27,204 nucleotides of DNA from Gemmatimonadaceae bacterium. Lineage in GTDB: Bacteria; Gemmatimonadota; Gemmatimonadetes; Gemmatimonadales; Gemmatimonadaceae. The position numbers and the translations under genes are program-made. The stretch spans positions 1-27,204 of the forward strand of contig JACMLI010000735.1 of assembly GCA_014379705.1 (NCBI GenBank). The letters run 5' to 3'. The notes beneath the pieces were generated by a model that did no database searches, had not been told where the DNA came from, and was given only the letters and a program-made list of their open reading frames with translations. Shown one piece after another: positions 21,922 to 27,204 of the stretch (position 1 is the stretch's first letter; the number at the start of each line of letters is the position of its first letter).

Positions 21922-24588
21922 ATGAGTCGCGACACACGGGAACGCATCGTCACGCGCCTTTATCGTGGCCTGCTCCACCTGTATCCCGAGTCGTTTCGCC
22001 AAGGCTACGGCGACGACATGGCGGAAACATTCATCGATGGATGGCGTGAGGCGCGACGGGGCGGGACCGCCCGCGCGCTCACCTTCACGATGCGAGCGAT
22101 GCTCGACGCGCTCTTGAACGGCGCGCGCGAACGGCTCCACGACACGACACCGAGGTCCCGGATGCTCTATTGGCAGGATGTGAGATACGCGACGCGGCTG
22201 CTGCTGCGCAGCCCGGGCTTCACGCTGTTGACGGTGGTGGTGCTCGGGGGCGGGCTTGCCCTCAGCATCTTCACGTACTCGTTCCTGCACACGGCCATGC
22301 TGCGGCCGCTCCCGTTAGGCGAGGGGGCGGGCATCGTGCGCGTGATGGCGACGCGGGGCGTGGAAACGCAGTCGATCGATGCCGTGGCCCTGGCCGAAGT
22401 GCGACGTGGCGCTACCACCCTGACCCATATGGGGGCATACCGGACGCGCGACATCGTGGTGGGGCGCGCCGACGGACGACGGGTGGTGGACGCGACGGAG
22501 ACGGAGCCGAACCTCTTTCAGCTCACGCGCACCCCCGCGGCGATGGGCAGGACATTGCTGCCCGCAGACGCAGAGCCCGGGGCTGAGCCCGTGATCGTGC
22601 TGTCATGGCGCACGTGGGAGGTTGCGTTCGGCACCGATTCGTCCGTCGTGAACAGCCGCGTCGACATCGACGGCGTTCCCACTCGCGTGGTCGGGGTGAT
22701 GCCGCCGGGGTACGGTTTCCCCGTGGCGTCGGAAACATGGATCCCCCTGCCGAACGCCGTGCTCGCGACGACCGAGGCCGGGACCACGAGCTTCGACGTG
22801 TACGCCCGCCTTCGCGCAGGCGTGACCGCTGCGGCCGCCCAGACGGAGGTCGGCACGTTGATGGCGCGTGCCATGGCGGCGATCGATACCACGAGCAGCG
22901 CGCGCACGGAGGCCGTGTCGGCGGCGATCCAGTCGTTCCCGATGGCCCAGATGGGGGAGACTGGCCCGCTCTTCCTCGCCATCCTCAATGGACTGGCGAC
23001 GCTGATCCTGCTCCTGGCGCTCGTGAACGTGACCAACCTGCTCCTCGCACGCGCTAACGAGCGCGTGCGCGAGACGGCGGTGCGGCTCGCGCTGGGGGCG
23101 TCGCGAGCGCGCCTGCTGGCACAGGGGATGTGGGAGAGCGTCCTGATCTGCCTGATGGGAGGCGCGCTCGGGACGGTCCTCGCGACCTGGGGACTTCGCG
23201 CCATCACGACGTGGACCCGCGCGCACCTGGAGCGCAACATGGCGTTCTGGTGGGTCTGGGACATCGATCGCACGACGCTGCTGGCGGCCGGCGGGTTCAT
23301 CACCGTGTCCATCGCGGCGGTCGGCGGGATCGTGGCGATGCGTGCCGCTGCGACCAACGTCAACGCGGTGCTGCAGGACGGCGGTACGCGCTCTGGCTCG
23401 CGGCGGGACGGGCGCCTCGCCAGGGCCCTCGTGGCCACGCAGGTGTCCACGGTCACCGTCCTGATGTTCTTCGGCGTGATGGCCGGCCTCGTGGCGCGTC
23501 GCGTGGTGACGTTCGACCCCGGGTACGACACGCACAACCTGCTGCAGACGTCGATCGCGCCAGAAGGATCGCGTTACGCGTCGGCGACGTCGCGTCGCGT
23601 GCTGTACCAGTCGGTGGTCGATGGCATGGCGCAGTGGCCAGAGGTGGATGGCGTGCTGCTGCGGGCGGGGCTGGCGGAGATCCGTTCGGCAGAAGGCGCG
23701 TTCGAGCTCGCAGGGCGAGCCGTGACACCGACCGGAGCGCCCACCGCCCATGTGCAGGGTGTCCTTGGCACCCTCGGCGCGTTAGGCATCCGGATCGAGG
23801 ATGGACGGCCCTTCGATGCGCGCGACGCGGCCGACATGGCACCGGTGGTACTGTTGAGCCGCGCCCTGGCCGCACGGCACTGGCCTGGCCAGTCCCCGAT
23901 CGGGCAACAGGTGCGTCTTCCCGGATTGCCCGAGGCCACGGCATGGCGCACGGTGGTTGGCGTGGCGAGTGACGTGCCGTTGGGCAACCCACTCGCTCGC
24001 AACCGGAGTGCCGACGCGATCTACCTTCCCCTCTCCCAGGCCGATGCGAACGGCGTCTCGGTGATCTTCCGCCACCGTGGCTCCGCTGTCGCAGCGCGTG
24101 AGGCCCTGAACCAGGTGGTCGCGTCGGTCGACCCCCTGCTCGTCCCGTCGCGCGTCCAGACCCACGAGGAAGTCCAGGCGACGATGGGCATGATCACGGT
24201 TTCGGTGGCCCGACTCTTCGCGGCGTGCTTCGGCTTTGCGCTCCTTCTCGCGGTGAGTGGGACGTATGGCCTCATGGCACGGGCGATCTGGCAGCGCAGC
24301 CGCGAAATCGGCGTTCGACGAGCCCTCGGCGCCACCGATGCGAGCATCACGCGCCTGCTGTTGACGCAGGGGGGACGACAACTCGGCGTGGGTGCGCTTG
24401 TTGCCCTGCCGCTGATGCTTGTCATTGGCGCCGGCTTCACGCACTTCTTCCCGGTGGCGTACGCGCTGGCGGCCACGGCCGGAGCGCTTGTGACGCTGGC
24501 GATCATCGGCGTGGTACTGCTGGCGACGTGGGTGCCCACGCGGCGGGTGCTCAGGATGGGGACCGCTTCGGTGCTCGGTCGCGAGTAG
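21922..24588 (+). CDS. ADOP-type MacB/FtsX ABC permease 2
   Basis: An 888-aa fused permease. The N-terminal prefix differs from permease 1: LYRGLLHLYPESFRQGYGDD with AETFIDGWREARRGG is the 'LYP..FR..Y' prefix seen in many ADOP proteins. Helix 1 is at about 99-130 (RSPGFTLLTVVVLGGGLALS ... MLRPLPLGEGAG). The middle helices begin near 349 (FLAILNGLATLILLLALVNV), followed by the FtsX signature ETAVRLALGASRARLLAQG. The C-terminal half ends with helices from about 759 (VARLFAACFGFALLLAVSGT), the second signature REIGVRRALGATDASITRLL and a basic tail. No ATPase gene lies nearby. It starts 2 nt after PadR; galactose mutarotase follows after 65 nt and may be separate. Confidence 0.92.
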   Translation: MSRDTRERIVTRLYRGLLHLYPESFRQGYGDDMAETFIDGWREARRGGTARALTFTMRAMLDALLNGARERLHDTTPRSRMLYWQDVRYATRLLLRSPGFTLLTVVVLGGGLALSIFTYSFLHTAMLRPLPLGEGAGIVRVMATRGVETQSIDAVALAEVRRGATTLTHMGAYRTRDIVVGRADGRRVVDATETEPNLFQLTRTPAAMGRTLLPADAEPGAEPVIVLSWRTWEVAFGTDSSVVNSRVDIDGVPTRVVGVMPPGYGFPVASETWIPLPNAVLATTEAGTTSFDVYARLRAGVTAAAAQTEVGTLMARAMAAIDTTSSARTEAVSAAIQSFPMAQMGETGPLFLAILNGLATLILLLALVNVTNLLLARANERVRETAVRLALGASRARLLAQGMWESVLICLMGGALGTVLATWGLRAITTWTRAHLERNMAFWWVWDIDRTTLLAAGGFITVSIAAVGGIVAMRAAATNVNAVLQDGGTRSGSRRDGRLARALVATQVSTVTVLMFFGVMAGLVARRVVTFDPGYDTHNLLQTSIAPEGSRYASATSRRVLYQSVVDGMAQWPEVDGVLLRAGLAEIRSAEGAFELAGRAVTPTGAPTAHVQGVLGTLGALGIRIEDGRPFDARDAADMAPVVLLSRALAARHWPGQSPIGQQVRLPGLPEATAWRTVVGVASDVPLGNPLARNRSADAIYLPLSQADANGVSVIFRHRGSAVAAREALNQVVASVDPLLVPSRVQTHEEVQATMGMITVSVARLFAACFGFALLLAVSGTYGLMARAIWQRSREIGVRRALGATDASITRLLLTQGGRQLGVGALVALPLMLVIGAGFTHFFPVAYALAATAGALVTLAIIGVVLLATWVPTRRVLRMGTASVLGRE

Positions 24589-24653
24589 GGCGGGCAGCGT
24601 GCTGTTTGCTGTACGGAGCTTGTGTCCCATCGGGGCTGCGGTAAGACTGCACC

Positions 24654-25745
24654 ATGCCGCCCGCCCAGGCCCTGCCAATCCCAGCGCTGCATCGTGCCCG
24701 ATGGGGCACGATGCCGGACGGTGGTGTGGTGGAGGGATTCACGCTGGCCAACCAGCGTGGGACGCGGCTCGCCGCCATCACCCTGGGCGCAACCATCACG
24801 TCGCTTCGGGTGCGTGGTCGCGATGGGGAGTGCGATGACGTCGTCGTGGGCTTCGACAGCGTCGACACCTACCTCACGCGCGCACAGTACTTCGGCGCGG
24901 TGGCCGGGCGGTACGCCAACCGCATCGCCGGGGGCCGCTTCACGCTCGATGGGGTGGAGCACAGGCTCAGCACCAACGAGGGCGTGCATCACCTGCATGG
25001 CGGGGTGCGCGGGTTCGACCGGAGGCTGTGGAGTGCCGAGCCGGTGCGACATCGGCGTGGGCCGGCGGTACGCTTCCGCCTGACGAGTCCCGACGGGGAA
25101 GAAGGGTACCCGGGCACGCTGCGGGCGTCGGTCCGCTACCTCCTGACGCACGACGATCGCCTGGTCATCGACTACGCGGCGCGCACGACAAAGCCGACGA
25201 TCGTGAACCTCACCCAGCACGCCTACTTCAACCTTGCGGGACGACGCGCTGCGGACGTGCTGGGCCACGAACTCTCCATCGAGGCCGATCAGTACACACC
25301 AGTGGACGAGGGGCTCATCCCGGAGGCAGCGCACGCGCCGGTCATGGGAACGCCCTTCGACTTTCGCGCGCCGTCGCCCATTGGCGCCCGCATCGCCGAC
25401 CCTGCTCCGCAGTTGCAGCGTGGGGGAGGCTACGACCACAACTTCGTGCTTCGTCGTTCCACCGCCGGGCTCGAGCTCGCGGCGCGAGTGCACGAGCCCC
25501 TGAGTGGACGCACCCTCGAGGTGTCGACCACCGAGCCGGGGCTGCAGCTCTACACCGGCAACCACCTCGATGGCACGCTCGCCGATGCACAGGGACGGTC
25601 CCTCGTGCGGCACGGCGGCGTGTGCCTCGAGACGCAGCATTTTCCCGATTCGCCCAACCGCCCCGAGTTCCCGTCGACCGTGCTGCGCCCGGGCGGGTGG
25701 TACCACTCCCGGACGATTTTCGCGTTCAGCGTCGCGGAGGCGTGA
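24654..25745 (+). CDS. galM: Aldose 1-epimerase (galactose mutarotase)
   Basis: A 363-aa GalM-family enzyme that interconverts alpha and beta anomers of aldoses such as galactose. Key residues: substrate-binding HHLHGG at about 112-117, the catalytic His189 in NLTQHAYFNL and the catalytic Glu326 in CLETQHFPDSPN. Other family segments: FGAVAGRYANRIAGGRFTLD, RHRRGPAVRFRLTSPDGEEG and LSIEADQYTPVDEGLIPE. No signal peptide, so it is cytoplasmic (the first 15 residues are Pro/Ala-rich but not hydrophobic). Length is normal. No other Leloir-pathway gene is in the window, so it is not part of a galactose operon here. Ends in a convergent gap with a repeat doublet. Confidence 0.93.
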   Translation: MPPAQALPIPALHRARWGTMPDGGVVEGFTLANQRGTRLAAITLGATITSLRVRGRDGECDDVVVGFDSVDTYLTRAQYFGAVAGRYANRIAGGRFTLDGVEHRLSTNEGVHHLHGGVRGFDRRLWSAEPVRHRRGPAVRFRLTSPDGEEGYPGTLRASVRYLLTHDDRLVIDYAARTTKPTIVNLTQHAYFNLAGRRAADVLGHELSIEADQYTPVDEGLIPEAAHAPVMGTPFDFRAPSPIGARIADPAPQLQRGGGYDHNFVLRRSTAGLELAARVHEPLSGRTLEVSTTEPGLQLYTGNHLDGTLADAQGRSLVRHGGVCLETQHFPDSPNRPEFPSTVLRPGGWYHSRTIFAFSVAEA

Positions 25746-25750
25746 ACTGC

Positions 25751-25777
25751 CGTCGCCCCGACGAACGCCGAGGCCCC
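25751..25777 (-). repeat. 27-bp dispersed hairpin repeat, copy D' (left half of an inverted doublet)
   Basis: On the minus strand begins GGGGCCTCGGC, loop GTTC, ends GTCGGGGCGACG. All eight stem positions still pair, two as G-T, although four bases differ from copy D. Starts 5 nt after the galM stop codon. Confidence 0.7.
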
Positions 25778-25812
25778 GTGCCGTTTGCCCCGAATGCGCA
25801 CGAGAACGAGGC

Positions 25813-25839
25813 GGGGCTCCGGCCTTCGCCGGAGCGACG
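25813..25839 (+). repeat. 27-bp dispersed hairpin repeat, copy D (right half of an inverted doublet)
   Basis: The cleanest copy: a perfect 8-bp stem, GCTCCGGC pairing with GCCGGAGC around CTTC, then GACG. It lies head-to-head with copy D' 35 nt to the left, between the converging galM and glycosyltransferase genes, as in the 18716/18773 doublet. Confidence 0.82.
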
Positions 25840-25850
25840 ACCAGGTGTGT

Positions 25851-27119
25851 TCACGCCTTGAGCGAGAAACGCGACTCCAGCGCATCGCACGCGGCCTCGA
25901 TCCCGCGCTCCGACCGCACGACGGCCGCGGTGCGCGCGGCAGCAACTGTGTAGGCAGGGTCGTCGAGCAGTCGCCCGAGTTCGTCGGCAACGCGTGCCGC
26001 CCGATACTGCTTCGGGAAGACCGTCCGCGACATCCCGAGCCGGCCCGCGCGATACGCGTTGTCAGGCTGGTCGTGCGCGAACGGTACGGCGAGCATGGGG
26101 CGCCCGCTGCGGAGGCTTTGGGCCATGGTGCCGATCCCGCACTGCTGCACCACCGCGGCGGCCCGTGGCATGAGGAGCGAATGTGGCGCGCCATCCATCG
26201 CGAGGATCGACGACGGAAGTTGCGGTCGCAGCGCCTCGGCCCTCCCGGGTCCCACGAGGAGGATCGCCCGCTGCCCCAGGCGCTGTACGGCCGCGATGCT
26301 TTCCTTCCAGAAGTCTCCCGGGACGAGCACGGCGGACGAGCCGAGCGTGAACAGGAGGGGAGGGGGCCCCGCGGCCAGAAAGGCCTCGACGTCGGGCGTG
26401 AGCGTCGTGCCGTGCGGCCCGTCATGGAACATGTGCCCGGTGACGACCACGTTAGGCGGCCAATCGGGCTGGGGAGCCCCGAGCACGCGCGAGTAGAGCG
26501 CGAGCACGAGATGTGGCGAGTGTTGTCCGTCGAAGAGCGGGTTCTGTCCCCTGGAAAGTCCCAGCCGGTGCCGGAGCGCATGAACCTCCCTCGCCCACGG
26601 GGCCGTGGTGGCGCGAGCCAGGGACGCGAGCGCGCGGCCCGGCCAGAGCGCGAAGCGGTCGAGGGACTTGAGCCACGGGGCCGGAGGAAACACTGGCGTG
26701 TCGTGACGTGAGAAGAAGGAGATGGGCGCGAGCACCGTGCTTGCCCATGGCACGTTGAACTGCTCGGCAATGATCGGCACGGCCATCGAGAGGGGATGAC
26801 TGACGGCGAGGTCGACGTCCCCGAGCACCGGGACGAGGTCGTCGTACATGGAGGCGACGCCGGGATAGATCACCTTGCGGAGCAGGTAGTCGGAACCGCG
26901 CGTCTGGTTCATGATGCGGCGCACGACGTCAACGTCCGTGGGGTCCACCAGCGGCCGGATGGGGTGGAACCCGAGCCCGTTGCGCGTGACGAGGTCGCGA
27001 TAGTGCTCGAGGGTCGCGATCGCGACGGCATGCCCGCGGGCACGCAGGCCTAACGCGAGTCCGAGCGATGGGTCGATGTCGCCGTGCGACCCCCAGCAGG
27101 AGATGACGATGCGCGCCAT
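25851..27119 (-). CDS. GT1-like (UGT-type) glycosyltransferase
   Basis: About 422 aa from ATG 27119 (MARIVISCWGSHGDIDPSLG). The N-domain opens with the family's SHGDIDPSLGLALGLRARGH; the C-domain has LLFTLGSSAVLV, DGAPHSLLMPRAAAVVQQCG and SGRPMLAVPFAHDQPDNAYR, the nucleotide-sugar pocket of GtfA/sterol-glucosyltransferase-like enzymes. In most relatives the pocket begins with His (HHGG or HQGG); here it is Gln-Gln-Cys-Gly, so the usual donor-contacting His is replaced. Whether it is still active is open. No signal or membrane helix. It is alone on its strand; a possible promoter lies at 27130-27160. Likely acceptor: a lipid or secondary metabolite, not identifiable. Confidence 0.85.
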   Translation of the reverse strand: MARIVISCWGSHGDIDPSLGLALGLRARGHAVAIATLEHYRDLVTRNGLGFHPIRPLVDPTDVDVVRRIMNQTRGSDYLLRKVIYPGVASMYDDLVPVLGDVDLAVSHPLSMAVPIIAEQFNVPWASTVLAPISFFSRHDTPVFPPAPWLKSLDRFALWPGRALASLARATTAPWAREVHALRHRLGLSRGQNPLFDGQHSPHLVLALYSRVLGAPQPDWPPNVVVTGHMFHDGPHGTTLTPDVEAFLAAGPPPLLFTLGSSAVLVPGDFWKESIAAVQRLGQRAILLVGPGRAEALRPQLPSSILAMDGAPHSLLMPRAAAVVQQCGIGTMAQSLRSGRPMLAVPFAHDQPDNAYRAGRLGMSRTVFPKQYRAARVADELGRLLDDPAYTVAAARTAAVVRSERGIEAACDALESRFSLKA

Positions 27120-27126
27120 GGGTCGG

Positions 27127-27154
27127 GGAAGGATAATGACGCCGTGAGCGCCGG
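27127..27154 (-). promoter_or_regulatory. Weak promoter-like pair before the GT1-like gene
   Basis: On the minus strand CTGACC is followed after about 16 nt by CATTAT, the only AT-rich spot in the gap, roughly 15 nt before the ATG. Each box has two mismatches to the sigma-70 consensus. Confidence 0.2.
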
Positions 27155-27204
27155 GGTCAGAATTGCGCCCCACGCCTCCTGGTGTCACCTTCGCGCCCGC
27201 CCGC

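Noticed and set aside
24021..25706. Long open frame on the - strand opposite ADOP permease 2 and galM
   Set aside because: Spans the gap between two good genes and has biased composition without motifs.
1..27204. tRNA, rRNA, CRISPR array, insertion sequence, prophage, riboswitch
   Set aside because: No T-loop consensus, no regularly spaced repeats, no transposase or integrase motifs, and no recognisable riboswitch core were seen on either strand by reading.

Overview
The window is high-GC bacterial DNA with short intergenic gaps. It carries two copies of a module made of a PadR-type repressor gene followed by a very large 'orphan' MacB/FtsX-type ABC permease (the ADOP family described from Acidobacteria). 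Next to these lie a Tat-tagged TldD, PepSY-TM and DUF3108 proteins, and a fused MFS/spermidine-synthase-like protein. This mix, and the lack of an ATPase gene next to the permeases, suggests Gemmatimonadota or a related Acidobacteria-like lineage. That placement is inference from gene content; there is no rRNA or marker gene here.

Layout. 1-961 (+): the tail of a probable CopD-like membrane protein, then a lipoprotein glutaminyl cyclotransferase. 965-6031 (-): a GT39-like membrane glycosyltransferase, an amidohydrolase, a small secreted protein and a membrane-anchored coiled-coil protein; the last two are tightly coupled and of unknown function. 6252-9762 (+): a small membrane protein, then PadR and ADOP permease 1 with overlapping stop and start. 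9785-10888 (-): a winged-helix HTH_42/AlkZ-like protein. 11105-11434 (+): a small orphan protein sharing a CTAG stop overlap with the converging PepSY-TM gene (-). 12984-16034 (-): a TldD-TldE pair closed by a strong hairpin terminator. 16389-18704 (+): the MFS/spermidine synthase fusion. 18827-21513 (-): DUF3108, YjbR/MmcQ, VOC and AraC genes. 21572-25745 (+): PadR and ADOP permease 2, then galactose mutarotase. 25851-27119 (-): a GT1-type glycosyltransferase.

Functionally this looks like ordinary chromosomal DNA rich in envelope and export functions. The two PadR-ADOP modules are probably small-molecule or stress-responsive. The TldD-TldE pair appears to be an exported version of a protease that is cytoplasmic in E. 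coli. I found no prophage, transposase, CRISPR array, tRNA or rRNA.

The most unusual signals are not genes. A 27-bp hairpin repeat occurs six times, plus a fragment, almost always between genes. In the two larger convergent gaps it forms head-to-head inverted doublets, and the copies show base changes that keep the stem paired. In addition, the octamer CGTTAGGC occurs nine times over both strands, against about one expected from base composition by my hand estimate. Within genes read in the sense direction it always supplies an in-frame TTA-GGC (Leu-Gly).
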